A stretch of 64,000 nucleotides of DNA from Megaustenia siamemsis (taxonomy: Eukaryota > Mollusca > Gastropoda > Stylommatophora > Ariophantidae), in NCBI GenBank assembly GCA_032433765.1, contig JAVIAB010000092.1:65661666-65725665 (forward strand), given 5' to 3'. The notes under the pieces were generated by a model. It was not told the origin of the DNA and searched no databases. It was given only the letters and a program-made list of their open reading frames with translations. Every line of letters starts with the position of its first letter. Position 1 is the stretch's first letter. Of this stretch, positions 31,990 through 43,420 are shown one piece after another. Position numbers and translations under genes: made by a program.

Positions 31990-32175
31990 TTTTCTGAAAC
32001 CCCTTGTCCAGGATGGGAAGATTGCGTGCCACGATATCAATAAGAGCTTTGCCGGCGGTAACAATGCTATCAAAGATATCTCTCAAACCGATCAGATCGA
32101 AGAGTAAGGACACGATCAAATGAGTGTACATTTCTCTCATTGTATCTAATAGCGTTATTATTCCATGCTCCAACT
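31990..32175. other. Possible exon, strand uncertain
   Basis: A GC-richer patch is open on both strands. Minus strand: EHGIITLLDTMREMYTHLIV, then LLFDLIGLRDIFDSIV, a plausible amphipathic protein segment. Plus strand: a T-rich tract ending ccttgtccag at 32010 resembles a splice acceptor and leads to DGKIACHDINKSFAGG up to TAA at 32105-32107. I cannot identify either product or choose between them. Confidence 0.25.
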
Positions 32176-32554
32176 GCTGTAGAAATGGGTCTCATGTACC
32201 CTGTTATTTTTATTTAGAGCTAACATTCGAGTTTCCTTTTAACCGTACTCGTGCTGGCTATTTAAAATAAACAGTCTCATAATAGAATTTACCGTTGGAG
32301 AGTAAAGCACCTTCAAAACATCGAGATATATAAAACGTGCTTCAATATCTCCAATATTTAGACGTAGGAGTGGGATTGTATTTGAATGCAACGTGGCTGT
32401 ATATGTCAAACAACAGATGGAGGTTCTACTAGTCTGGAAGGTGTGTGTGTGAGAGAGTAATCAACAGGACAATTGCGATATAGAATTGCGTGGAGTCATT
32501 AATAGTAGTGTCGTTTCATTGGTTTATTTATGTCTTTGTAAATGATAGTTAGTT
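32176..32554. other. No gene recognised
   Basis: No coding or repeat signal. Confidence 0.3.
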
Positions 32555-32694
32555 CATCACTTCCGCACTTACACAACAATTGCACATTGTCCCATTTCTA
32601 CAATATCAAACACGTATCAGCTTATCACTTACACACTTACACAATAATTACACATTGTCCCATTTGTACAATATCATACACGAGTCAGTTTATC
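32555..32694 (+). repeat. 68-bp tandem duplication
   Basis: Cacattgtcccattt recurs at 32583 and 32651 within two consecutive ~68-bp units that differ at a few bases. Confidence 0.85.
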
Positions 32695-32699
32695 TTCTT

Positions 32700-32944
32700 T
32701 TTCCCCTTCTTTCATTCCTCATTTGCGTTTCAGCGTCGAGGGGAGATATAATTTGCGGTCTTTTGCTCTTCTGTTCGCCTCTGCTGCTGTTATGTTTCCT
32801 AGTGCTTCTAATATTCCACACATCCATCTTTTTCGTGGTCGACCATTGGGTCTGGTACTCTCACAACGTTTGTTGAAGGCTCGTTGCGTTGGTATTTTGA
32901 TCTTTCTGCCTTGTCTTGATTTACCAATTCTATGCACCCTAATT
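32700..32944 (-). mobile_element. LINE-G 3' end
   Basis: The minus strand encodes MHRIGKSRQGRKIKIPTQRA, then RPNGRPRKRWMCGILEAL and AAEANRRAKDRKLYLPSTLK, a typical LINE RT C-terminal tail. Its 3' part matches 51655-51720. It is cut by an S1 SINE at 32945. Confidence 0.75.
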
Positions 32945-33201
32945 AGGGAGCCGCGATAGCTCAGTGGTTAGTGAACTGGACTACCACGGACAAGGGGTAG
33001 GGTTCGATCCCAACCGACGGCTTCCGGGTTCACCCAGCCTTAAATGGGTACCCGATTTTTTTCTGGGAAAGTAAAGCAGCACGGGCGTAATACTGACCAC
33101 ATTACCCCAAAAAATCATGTGCTGAAGGTCTGTAAAATATAGGGTCACTAACACCACATTTCCCTATACGCCACTTGGCGTGACGGGGGTACTTTACTTT
33201 A
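32945..33201 (+). mobile_element. S1 SINE, full length, 15-bp TSD
   Basis: Flanked by CTATGCACCCTAATT (32930-32944) and CTATGTACCCTAATT (33202-33216), one mismatch. Head gggagccgcgatagctcagt (A-box TAGCTCAGTGG) and B-box GGTTCGATCCC at 33002-33012. The 3' end is gacgggggtactttacttta. Inserted into LINE-G. The best-preserved S1 in the window. Confidence 0.93.
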
Positions 33202-33216
33202 CTATGTACCCTAATT

Positions 33217-33884
33217 CAGTCTACTCTTAAGAAAGACACTAACAATCATTGCAGTAACTTCAATGATGTTCTAAGGACAATAACAAACTCCCTTTACCGT
33301 TCCATTGCTTCCTTAACTGAATAGACAAGTCTAAGTCTTATTGTTAGCTATCTGTCGATCTGTACTCTCATCTGCTTGATCGGGCATGATCTGGCGGTAC
33401 ACCCCAGAATCTCGAAAAAGACAGCACTGTCTTCTGTGTTTCTACTTTTGTGTTTCATAATTATTGCCTGATGGGCTTGGTCTAATCAATCATGGACTGC
33501 CTGCCTTGATCTAGAAGGTTCTCGAGCCGATTGCTAATGTTCTCTAGAGGTGTGACTTTCACGTATTTCCCTCCTTGCACGAATAACGCGTGAGTGAACC
33601 ATCTCGGGTCGTAGTAACTTTCTTTGTTATTTGGGCCTCGGATCAAGGTTCAGCACTTATCAGTAGGACTCTATCTTTATAACTCTATATGTAGGAAATG
33701 TGTACTTAATCTTTTGTCCTAGGTTACCTCCTATATTCATGGCCTCTAAGTTATGTATTACTCCACCGGCTGTCAAAGTCTGAGATGTGCTGTCACTTAC
33801 ATACATTCTCTTAACGTATGTTTGCCTCCTATATAAACGTTCATTCTATCCTTAACTACTTTAGGGTCCTATAGTGTTACAAGA
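33217..33884. other. No gene recognised
   Basis: Probably begins with leftover LINE-G sequence (the TSD lies in it); nothing assignable beyond that. Confidence 0.3.
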
Positions 33885-34030
33885 AAATAAAGTGCTTCAA
33901 AGTTCACAATATTGAGATGCAGTAGTGTAAAGTGAATTAACTTCAACAATAATGAGACGCAAATGATTTTAGCTTCCAATATTGAGGCGTAAAGTGCTTT
34001 AGCTTCCGTTATATTGAGTCGCAAAATTGT
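33885..34030 (+). repeat. Degenerate ~40-bp minisatellite
   Basis: Three to four diverged units sharing aatattgagRcgYaaagtg and gcttc. Confidence 0.55.
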
Positions 34031-34164
34031 TATGATGAGAACACAAGTGTTCCTTTTTGCAGTTATTACCTTTCTCAAAAATATGATCCAGAAACGTATT
34101 TCCATTATGTTAATATTTACAGGTATATATATGCAGGTTATACGAGTACATATCGTCAAAACCA

Positions 34165-34204
34165 TGGTAGTGCAGTTCACTAACTAGTGAGCTATCGCGG
34201 CTCC
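34165..34204 (-). mobile_element. S1 SINE 5'-head fragment
   Basis: The complement begins ggagccgcgatagctcacta, then gtgaactgcactac, i.e. the first ~40 bp of S1 including the A box only. The body is missing. Confidence 0.6.
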
Positions 34205-34419
34205 GAACATGTATGTCGAACATGCCACTGTTTAGACAGGTAATCAGTGCTACCTGTACCTTGTTCCCACTGTCTCGTAGGGGTATCGTGACTAGGAGAC
34301 CAAACTACAAATAAGAAATTCTGGGCGCAGACCCAAATTCGATGAGTGGTCTGTTCCATGTTTTTTTTTCGAGATCTATTATAATGAAATTGGTACCAAA
34401 ACGTAGCACGATTGCTATG

Positions 34420-34840
34420 GCTATGGTTAGTCGAAGGCGCCGGCATCACTGCAAACAAATCAAAATCCATAATTGCTTAACCGCCCGTGACAGTGGCATC
34501 ATCCGAATTGAAATTCATCTTATTGAAGGATCCCAAAAATGAAAAGCAGCTGTAGTCCCCATAATAGCAGCTACAGCACATGTCAAAATACAACGAAAAA
34601 CGAAAGTGAACGCAGCTGCTCTGCCCTTCGTCATACGATATCATCATTCATCGTAAGCTATCAAAATATATTGAAACACGATCCGGATAAGAAACACAGT
34701 TCACGGCGTGCACAGTGCCCTAAATTCAGTTGCTCCGAGGAACACTTTTCAGACTGAGCCTCTTATTTATGCCAATCCGCCATATTGATTAGTTACTGCT
34801 GCCCATCCGCCATATTGAACGTAAGTCGTAGCATAATTGC
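34420..34840 (+). repeat. Dispersed repeat H, copy 2
   Basis: Inverted partner of 30230-30712 (see that entry). A 72-codon frame at 34539-34757 ends in SCSEEHFSD, which recalls a THAP finger, but copy 1 does not conserve this frame, so the resemblance is probably chance. Confidence 0.6.
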
Positions 34841-36296
34841 ATTTTTCATGGAGCGAACTGTCGAGCTTAAGAGGGTTAAGGAGATTCTGTTGCCTAAACA
34901 AAATAACCCCCCCACAACTTTCCACGGCTTATGATCACCTCTTTATTATATGCGCTCTTGGTTGATCTTATGGCACATCAATTTATCTCTCTGGACATAA
35001 GGTCTGTTATAAAAAAAAAGTAGAATAATTTCGTTACACATGTACACAAAAAATGTGAAGCTTCATCTTCACTTTCGCACAAACATGAGGTATAGGGCAG
35101 TAGCCATAGCTCACTTTCTGGGCTATTATTCTCCTAAGGTTTTGCCGGTCTTGCTCATTTTGAGATCGGCTACTGACACTTCTCTATGTTGGCAGTTCAG
35201 TGGTAGAAAACTTTCGTGACTTTCGTTTTCTTTTGTCGTTTGGAATCAAATTCAGTGTATTTCGACAGGCTCAATTTCCTTCCTTTGAGTACTTGTCTTT
35301 TTTAAGACCATAAACTGTTTTTTTGTGTGTGTAAATTTAAAGATTAAGATATTTCATTACTTCACGTATTATTTCATTTTATTTGAAAACTGTTGGTGTA
35401 CTTTTTTTTGCACTCTTTGTAAACATTTGTATTCCAAGTTTTTTTTTTAACATTTATACACTGATACCTATGTTGACTATCAGTTCTCAATTAACAGTAT
35501 ATATGGATTGAAGCATGGATCAGCTAACTCAGTCGGTAACCATTTCTCAACAGAATATAACAGTGATATAGAATAGCAGTTGCCAGTAGTTAGTGAAGGA
35601 GCGTAGCAATGGAAATCAAATTCGGACATAACAAGTTTCGTGAGAATGGACATTTTATAGCTGTTGTAAAGGTATGGATAAACACAAGATTTGACCCATC
35701 AACAGTTCCAGGAAATAGGTTGAGAAGCAACTTCAGAGATAGGTTCATGAAATAAATATTATTTTGAAAATCAGGAGAGGTCAAGCTGACCAGAGGTTAC
35801 TTGAGAATCACGAAAATAACTTGTTTTGGAAATAGAGACACAAAAGTCATGGAGCGGTCAACTTCGCGAAGAGGTCGGAGTGTGTCGCAGGTTGTCATCT
35901 CGCGACAAACCATTGGATGCAAGAATTCCGGGAGCATAAACTATGTACATTAAATTTGAGTAGTTAGCCTTCTGTGCGAAAGATAAGTCAAGTTATTAAG
36001 GGACAGAGCTAGTCACAAATCTGAAATGTAGATTAGAAAAGCCTAGTCCGTCTTCGGCCGAACTGCCGAAGCCAGTTAGTTAGATATAAGTTTTCAGTTT
36101 TGGAGTTTTAACTTAGAACAGAGAACATGGGAAAAGATATCAGTGACTTAGGAACAATTAGTTGAACAGTAGATAGAACCAGTACAAATTAATTTAATTA
36201 GAAACATACAGAATGTAGATAAGTTAGATACAGTGATAAATTAGTGTGGCAGTGTTTTTAAGTATATTTCGAAGTTGAGCACCAGAGAACGAGTAG
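34841..36296. other. AT-rich DNA, no gene recognised
   Basis: Purine-rich DNA in the second half (35580-36296) may be an old decayed repeat; no partner found. Confidence 0.35.
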
Positions 36297-36311
36297 TAAG
36301 TAGATAGTTAT

Positions 36312-36623
36312 TGAGTTATTGAGTTATTAACGGGTCATCATCATTGCACTCCAAACATGTCCATAGTTGCTCAGATCCCCTCCTCAGCAAGTCTCGAAGT
36401 GTCCAGCGACTGACAACTCCAGTTCTGTGTTGGTTGATTAGTCTTCTTACACGCCCACTAAGTTTCTCGTTTCTGGCTGTGCCCATCTCAACTCCCCTCT
36501 TAACTCCCATCTTAACTCCCATCTCTTTCATCTTAAGGAGTGACGTGAACTAATGGTTGTCGAAGTCATGTGTCCTTCCCACTTCCCGGAGGGTGTTGAT
36601 GATGTCCGCCTTATAAACAACTA
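36312..36623 (-). mobile_element. LINE fragment (family K) with 15-bp TSD
   Basis: Flanked by TAAGTAGATAGTTAT (36297-36311 and 36624-36638). The minus strand encodes RVRRLINQHRTGVVSRWTLR, then DLLRRGSEQLWTCLECNDDD before its stop, and ends in repeated ttgagtta-type tail units. Probably a truncated LINE, since TSD, truncated coding end and tail are all present. The family is not matched elsewhere here. Confidence 0.6.
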
Positions 36624-37412
36624 TAAGTAGATAGTTATCTTTATGTAAGACAAGTTGGGAGAGACTGAATGTTACATAGAAAGTTATCTTTATGTAAGAC
36701 AAGTTGTGAGAGACTGAATGTTACATAGATAGTTATCTTTATGTAAGACAAGTTGTAAGAGACTGAATGTTACATAGATAGTTATCTTTATGTAAGACAA
36801 GTTGTGAGAGACTGAATGTTACATGGATAGTTATCTTTATGTAAGACAAGTTGTGAGAGACTGAATGTTACATGGATAGTTATCTTTATGTAAGACAAGT
36901 TGTGAGAGACTGAATGTTACATGGATAGTTATCTTTATGTAAGACAAGTTGTGAGAGACTGAATGTTACATGGATAGTTATCTTTATGTAAGACAAGTTG
37001 TGAGAGACTGAATGTTACATATATAGTTATCTTTATGTAAGACAAGTTGTGAGAGACTGAATGTTACATAGATAGTTATCTTTATGTAAGACAAGTTGTA
37101 AGAGACTGAATGTTACATAGATAGTTATCTTTATGTAAGACAAGTTGTAAGAGACTGAATGTTACATAGATAGTTATCTTTATGTAAGACAAGTTGTAAG
37201 AGACTGAATGTTACATAGATAGTTATCTTTATGTAAGACAAGTTGTAAGAGACTGAATGTTACATAGATAGTTATCTTTATGTAAGACAAGTTGTAAGAG
37301 ACTGAATGTTACATAGAAAGTTATCTTTATGTAAGACAAGTTGTGAGAGACTGAATGTTACATGGATAGTTATCTTTATGTAAGACAAGTTGTGAGAGAC
37401 TGAATGTTACAT
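36624..37412 (+). repeat. 49-bp satellite array
   Basis: Unit agatagttatctttatgtaa plus gacaagttgtgagagactga and atgttacat, 16 copies, nearly identical. Two internal variants (TTGTGAGAG and TTGTAAGAG) lie in blocks, as expected from unequal exchange. The left edge unit also served as target for the LINE-K insertion. Confidence 0.96.
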
Positions 37413-37499
37413 GTCACAGACAATAGGCACTTGATGACAATTCAATATCTATTAGGTGATAACCTATGGATTTTCTAGAATTAAGAACAGTAATCATAA

Positions 37500-37510
37500 A
37501 GATAAGTACC

Positions 37511-37587
<77 letters not shown>

Positions 37588-37599
37588 TGGTACTTATCT
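37500..37599. repeat. AT-cored palindrome, ~100 bp
   Basis: Arms gataagtaccac (37501-37512) and gtggtacttatc (37587-37598) flank a long (AT)n core. The whole can fold into a hairpin or cruciform. Confidence 0.9.
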
Positions 37600-38214
37600 T
37601 ATATATATCATCATGCAGAGACTGATTCAATAAACTTGAATACAAATTATGACTTAATAGTCAGTGATGATTAGTTGTGTCAAACCACGTTGACTATACG
37701 TTGTGATGTGCTGTTATGTAATGTGAAGTCAAATATAATCAATCAATTATACAAGAGAACCATCACAGCTTCTCTCAGAGCCATACATCTACAACGGTGA
37801 AGAGCTAGAGAGGGGAGTTTTTTTTTTTCCTTCTTCTCCTTCAGCGTTATTGTTTAAAGTGGGAGGTATGCGTTGAGTCTTTCGAAACGAAACATCCTTC
37901 TCCGGCATGGGTAGATTTGCTTAATAATTTTTTTACCTGTAGCGGCCATTTTGGGCCTAATTTTTTCGACCTTTAACTAACACGGGTTCTTTAACGTTCG
38001 CTGAGTTAACAGAGGAAATGGTATTTTTTGCCGTCATCCCAGAGTGCCAGAGATTGGATCTAACTAACCAAAGACCAAGGGAGAGTAAGGACAGAAGAAA
38101 CAATTTTAGACTCTCAAAGTCTAGAGATTTTTGGTAGCAAGTGTTAAACTTTGTATGCGACTTGAATTGTACGATTATGTAAGACAATGTCTCCTGGAGA
38201 GTCTCCCAACCACG
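37600..38214. other. No gene recognised
   Basis: Unassigned; a 76-codon minus-strand frame (38187-37957) has no motif. Confidence 0.3.
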
Positions 38215-38375
38215 ACAAGGGCGCTCATGCCTGCGGTTGCCTTAGTGTACTTTTAGTGTTTCTCTAGATCGACTTCCTTTTCTTCACACTCTTGTTCCCA
38301 TTTGAGTGTTTGCTTTGCGATTCGTTTGTTGTTTCTTCATTTTCTTCTCATGACTGATCAATATGTTATGATTTT
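38215..38375 (-). mobile_element. LINE-F fragment (3' part)
   Basis: The complement aligns with the LINE-F tail: catgagaagaaaatgaag for MRRDNN, aatcgcaaagcaaac for NRIAKQ, and ctagagaaacactaaaag for RETLIRT. Frameshifted. Confidence 0.6.
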
Positions 38376-38394
38376 TGAATAGTTTTTCTCTCTC

Positions 38395-38775
38395 GCTCTC
38401 TTTCTCTCTCTGCGATCAGGACTCAATCAGAATAGGATTCCAGACTCTCACATGAAGTCAGCTGTCAGGTTAAGTGTGTTGATCGCCCCCACAGACAGAA
38501 CATCACAATTAGAGTCTGCCAGATCCACTCTGATTGAACACCCGTTAAAACGTTACACTGTGTTCTGCGCCAGTGGCCCAGTGCATCCGATTTCAGCCAG
38601 CATTTTATTCAGGTTTGCATTCCTTAGCCTTTGATTGTCCCCAATCTTCCTGCGAGGCAGCAGATGATATTTTCTGTAGGGGGATTCTGCCCTTAGATGG
38701 TCGGCCCTCCCAGGTTTACGAGCACCATCTGCCCGAGTCACTAGAGGTGACTAACACAGACATAATAGTTTGACA
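38395..38775 (-). repeat. Dispersed repeat family I, copy 2
   Basis: Near-identical inverse of 2765-3120. The shared open frame is stopped by TAA after 62 codons (38553). Edges are ctctctctttctctctctgc on one side and ctagaggtgactaacacaga on the other. Confidence 0.8.
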
Positions 38776-38829
38776 TTTAACAAATCCGCACTGGTCTATA
38801 TATCAGCTTTCCTGTGTATTACCTTCGCA

Positions 38830-39175
38830 CGATGATGCACATCAAATGGTATAACAAAGCGACCAACTATAATGTCTTACAACGAGACAAAATCCTTCCA
38901 TCATGGCAACACTTATGAAGTTGCTGGGTCATGTAAGAAGAATGGTAAACAATCCTATTCCCAAACAAATATTGTATTGCGAACTTAGCGACGAAAAGAG
39001 ACCGAAGGGCAGACCAGTGCTGAGATTGGAAGGATATTTGCAGGGCTTCCTTGAGTGAATTCTCTAAGAGCGAAATAAACTGGGAAAATGTGGCTGTAGA
39101 TTGTAGCACACGGAGAACGAAATTAAAAAGGGCACGCAAATTTTTGATGGCGATTTGATATCAAATTCAAAGGAC
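38830..39175 (+). mobile_element. LINE (D-type) C-terminal fragment
   Basis: Plus-strand peptide HIKWYNKATNYNVLQRDKI, then KLLGHVRRMVNNPIPKQIL and YCELSDEKRPKGRPVLRLEG: the IxWxDKxxNxEVL, GHVxRM and LYGEL-x(5-6)-GRPxLR layout of D-type LINE tails. Frameshifted after about 39050. Confidence 0.75.
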
Positions 39176-39454
39176 AAAAGGAGCAGGAGAAAGGAGACAG
39201 GGGCCAGGCACCACAAATAAATCTTGTTCATTATTCGGCCGGATATGTCTATCCAATATTGGTAGATTCAGCCATGAGAGAAGCTATTCAGTTAAACAGC
39301 GTCGAGCATACGAGACTAATTGTATTTACCAAACTACTGACATATCATGATTGCTTGCTACCAACCGTCTGTTAACACGCCAATTGCCACATAGTCCATA
39401 GAGTATTTTCTCTGAACATTGATATTTAAGCTAATCTAATTTATTCTATATTTT
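39176..39454. other. No gene recognised
   Basis: No signal. Confidence 0.3.
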
Positions 39455-39525
39455 TAAAGGAGTCTTCCAGCTCTCGCATACATAAGCAAGGTTAGATAAC
39501 ACATTTGAATTGAAAAATATAAACT
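39455..39525 (-). mobile_element. LINE-F fragment (middle part)
   Basis: The complement of ccagctctcgcatacataag and its neighbours aligns with the LINE-F stretch caacccttacgtatgcgcgt near 52917. Together with 38215-38375 it suggests one LINE-F copy later opened by other insertions. Confidence 0.45.
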
Positions 39526-39527
39526 TT

Positions 39528-39529
<2 letters not shown>

Positions 39530-39576
<47 letters not shown>

Positions 39577-39592
39577 CATATATACATAATTA
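39530..39592. repeat. (AT)n microsatellite with TACATA breaks
   Basis: AT dinucleotides with TAC interruptions. Confidence 0.95.
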
Positions 39593-40059
39593 AACAAAAT
39601 AAGTTTCAAAGATATTAATGCTTAAATAGTTCTCCATAAATATGACCCATACACAATGTGCTTAATGATTAGAACCATTTTTTTAAAATCTGGTTAGACT
39701 GCTGACTTGAGGACAATCGAAGTTCACGTATCTCCAATATGTCAAGGCGGATTCCTGTTTGGATGTGTATATAACTGTGCAAACTGAACTTTGAATCCAA
39801 TGATCAAACCATAAGAAAAGCTATGACAAATAATCTTGCTTTATGCCAAAGCTATGGACAATTTTAAGACACTGTACTCTTATCCAGAAATTGTGTTTTT
39901 TTTTTTTGTTTTTTTTTTTTTTAGTGAAAGGTACTTTGGATTTCATGTCACTCTACAGCTCTTTGAGAGCTTCCTGCAAAGAAACATCTGTGTCAGCTGC
40001 ATTCGGAAAAGCGATCAACTATCCAGGTAGGAATAACCATGTCAAGCAGTCACAGAAAA
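39593..40059. other. No gene recognised; T tract at 39895-39922
   Basis: A T run with one G lies at 39895-39922; otherwise unassigned. Confidence 0.35.
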
Positions 40060-40608
40060 AAAAATATAAACTATATTGGAATCGCGTTAAAAATTCCAAA
40101 AAGTAATTTTAATGCCAGGAAGAACATACTAACATCAAAACAAATACCACCAGGGCTAAAACTAAGAATAGCAAAATGTTACATCTTCTCAATATTCCTG
40201 GATGGTGCAGAAACACGGACATTAGACAAAGAAAACAGAACAGAGAATTGAAGCCTTTATAATGTTGATATATAGAAGAATAGGTCGAATTGGATGGAAG
40301 GAAAAGAAAACAAACGATGAAGTCTTAAAACGACTAAAAATGAAAAGAGAACTACTAAACACAATTCAAACAAGGCAGATGCGATTTTTGGGCCATGTTA
40401 AAAGACACAACAGCCTACTAAAAGTAATCCTGGAGGGGAAAATACAAGGTAAAAGAGGCAAAACAAGACTAACATGGATGAGTAACATCAAAAGATGGAC
40501 AAATCAACCTATGGCAACCTGCACCATCAAAGCAAGAGACAGAGCAGAATGGCGCTCCATGGTAGCCAACCTTCGTTGCGGAGACGGCACTCGATGATGA
40601 TGATGATG
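40060..40608 (+). mobile_element. LINE-B copy, longest 5' extent
   Basis: Starts with a frameshifted WNRVKNSKSNFNARKNILTS region, then LKLRIAKCYIFSIFLDGAET, IYRRIGRIGWKEKKTNDEVL, MRFLGHVKRHNSLLKVILEG, LTWMSNIKRWTNQPMATCT and VANLRCGDGTR, followed by (GAT)n. This is the RT thumb and C-terminal tail of an RTE/CR1-like LINE. Two or three frame breaks. Confidence 0.85.
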
Positions 40609-41139
40609 TGAACAATTCACAACATTCCAAGGTGCCTATTTACTTTCATGTTATTGACTTTTCTAACTCTTTTGCGCAGATATAACAGTTATTACAGTTG
40701 GGTCGCTTATGGTGACCCTCAGTTAAAGGAAGTCACAGTGTTTTGTTTGTTTCTAGTACTATTCAAATCATAAAAATATGTATCATCTGTGTTTTATTAA
40801 ATTTCGTTTCTTGAGAAATGTGCTACTATAGCCGTCAGTCTACTTGTAGCAATTTGTATACAGTTATGGGAAGTTTCAAGAAGCTCCTGTCTCGTAACTT
40901 CGAGTACCTTCTACTACTGCTTTTTTGCACTGTATCGTGTGTAATTAATACGTTTTTCATTTGCTGCACTTTCCTTTTATGCAATAAAAAATCTTCAAAC
41001 CAGAACTTTTCTAATCGCCAGAGAACGAATGTTTGGCATACAGAACCGAACCGGCACAACAAACTATACAGTATCAGAAAAGACATTGTGCACACTGTCC
41101 TTCACAAAGTCCTTATATGTCTTTAGACACGTGGAAAAT
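40609..41139. other. No gene recognised
   Basis: AT-rich; frames at 40818-41126 show no motif. Confidence 0.3.
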
Positions 41140-41397
41140 CCTGATCATTGAAGATGCAGAAGAAAAAAATAAAACTACAGATTCTAGATTACTAGTAGTG
41201 ATTAAAAGTAATCATGAAGGGAAAATTCAAGGTAAAAGAGGCAGAGGCAGATCAAGGCTAACATGAACGAGTAACATAAAAAAATGGACAAATTAACCTA
41301 TGACAACTTACACCAACAAAGCAAGAGACAGAGCAGAATGGCGCTCCTTGGTTAGCTAACCTTCGATGCGGAGATGGCACTCGATGATGATGATGAG
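41140..41397 (+). mobile_element. LINE-B copy, decayed
   Basis: Agtgattaaaagtaatcatg, agggaaaattcaaggtaaaa, gagacagagcagaatggcgc and cgatgcggagatggcactcg all match LINE-B in order, with several stops; ends in (GAT)n. Confidence 0.8.
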
Positions 41398-41504
41398 TGG
41401 TGATTAGTCTAGAGGTATACAGAGCTTCAAGAAACCTTTTGGTCATACCGTAGACAATCTTTTGTATTATCTTCTAACTCATTAATATTGTAATCCTACT
41501 CTCC

Positions 41505-43420
41505 AACTGTTTTGTTTTTCCCGTTAGATGACCGGCTCAGTTAGTAGAAGCTGTTTACAACTTCATTACCCTTGTACTGTTTTGTTTTTCCCGTTAGATG
41601 ACCGGCTCAGTTAGTAGAAGCTGTTTACAACTTCATTACCCTTGTACTGTTTTGCTCTCATCTGTTCTATTCTCTGTCATCGTGTGCTTTATAGAATCGA
41701 TGGAAACAAATGAAATTAAAGAGAATAAAGAAGAAAAATATGTTAAGGGTACGGTTGCAGTTTTGCCGCATAAAATTACATGACATCATGACAATTCGGC
41801 CAAATAATTTCTGTAGGAAACAGAAACCGCACAAAATAGCACATGCAAACGGGGACAAAAATGTGCATTTTGAAGAAAAAAAAGCAACAACGGCTCATAT
41901 CCTATAGGCAGCGAACAAGGAAGTGAAGCACAAGTTATGCGCCAGGAGATGACGCCAGGGAAGAAAGGAAATCACGTGATAGGAGATAGGCCTGCTTGTG
42001 AATAAGGGGGGTAGTGGTGGATCCTAAAATAGAGGAAAAGTGGGCTTTACAAAAATAGATTAAAGAAATGAAAAAGAAATGTGTTAATCCCCTACAGAGA
42101 AAATGTTTTCATGGTAGGGATATTTTCAGAGCTCTCTAATGTGACTCGTTCAAATATATCAATTCGTTTGGTTGTTATATGTTTTGTTAGTTGAATTGTT
42201 GAACTGTTTCCTTTCCATCATTTGTTTTTGTACTTATTTACTAATGCTTATTGCGAGATACCATACTACACCTCATTACGTTCGTTAATATATAAATATA
42301 TATGATCTGTAAATTTTTTTTTTTATAATGTTAGGAGATAAGTATTTGGAAACAGTTTTTTTGTATTTATTTGGAGAATTAAGTAGTATCAACAATATCC
42401 TCCCCCCCCCCTCATTTTTCCCCAATGCCATAAGTCGTCGGATTATCTTAATCGCATCGAACAGCTCTCCGTTCAGATCCACTTCTCAACAAATCAACTG
42501 TTTTGTTTTTCCCGTTAGATGACCGGCTCAGTTAGTAGAAGATGTTTACAACTTCATTACCCTTGTACTGTTTTGCTCTCATCTGTTCTATTCTCTGTCA
42601 TCGTGTGCTTTATAGAATCGATGGAAACAAATGAAATTAAAGAGAATAAAGAAGAAAAATATGTTAAGGGTACGGTTGCAGTTTTGCCGCATAAAATTAC
42701 ATGACACCATGACAATTCGGCCAAATAATTTCTGTAGGAAACAGAAACCGCACAAATAGCACATGCAAACGGGGACAAAAATGTGCATTTTGAAGAAAAA
42801 AAAGCAACAACGGCTCATATCCTATAGGCAGCGAACAAGGAAGTGAAGCACAAGTTATGCGCCAGGAGATGACGCCAGGGAAGAAAGGAAATCACGTGAT
42901 AGGAGATAGGCCTGCTTGTGAATAAGGGGGTAGTGGTGGATCCTAAAATAGAGGAAAAGTGGGCTTTACAAAAATAGATTAAAGAAATGAAAAAGAAATG
43001 TGTTAATCCCCTACAGAGAAAATGTTTTCATGGTAGGGATATTTTCAGAGCTCTCTAATGTGACTCGTTCAAATATATCAATTCGTTTGGTTGTTATATG
43101 TTTTGTTAGTTGAATTGTTGAACTGTTTCCTTTCCATCATTTGTTTTTGTACTTATTTACTAATGCTTATTGCGAGATACCATACTACACCTCATTACGT
43201 TCGTTAATATATAACTATATATGATCTGTAAATTTTTTTTTTTATAATGTTAGGAGATAAGTATTTGGAAACAGTTTTTTTGTATTTATTTGGAGAATTA
43301 AGTAGTATCAACAATATCCTCCCCCCCCACCCCCCTCATTTTTCCCCAATGCCATAAGTCGTCGGATTATCTTAATCGCATCGAACAGCTCTCCGTTCAG
43401 ATCCACTTCTCAACAAATCA
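41505..43420 (+). repeat. ~925-bp direct tandem duplication, >98% identical
   Basis: Unit 1 (41505-42496) and unit 2 (42497-43420) both start aactgttttgtttttcccgt and end ttctcaacaaatca. Unit 1 has an additional 70-bp internal duplication at its start (atgaccggctcag at 41528 and 41598). I count about six differences, mostly single-base or homopolymer. Neither copy has a recognised gene; the 61-65-codon frames (for example 41598-41783 and 42519-42704) are identical in both and of unknown meaning. Confidence 0.93.

Noticed and set aside
32945..33020. A functional tRNA gene
   Set aside because: A and B boxes are good but the region is the head of a SINE with TSDs and a long body, repeated several times, without a full cloverleaf 3' half.
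34539..34757. THAP-finger-like ending (SCSEEHFSD)
   Set aside because: The homologous copy at 30230-30712 does not keep this frame and the upstream C-x-C part of a THAP finger is absent.
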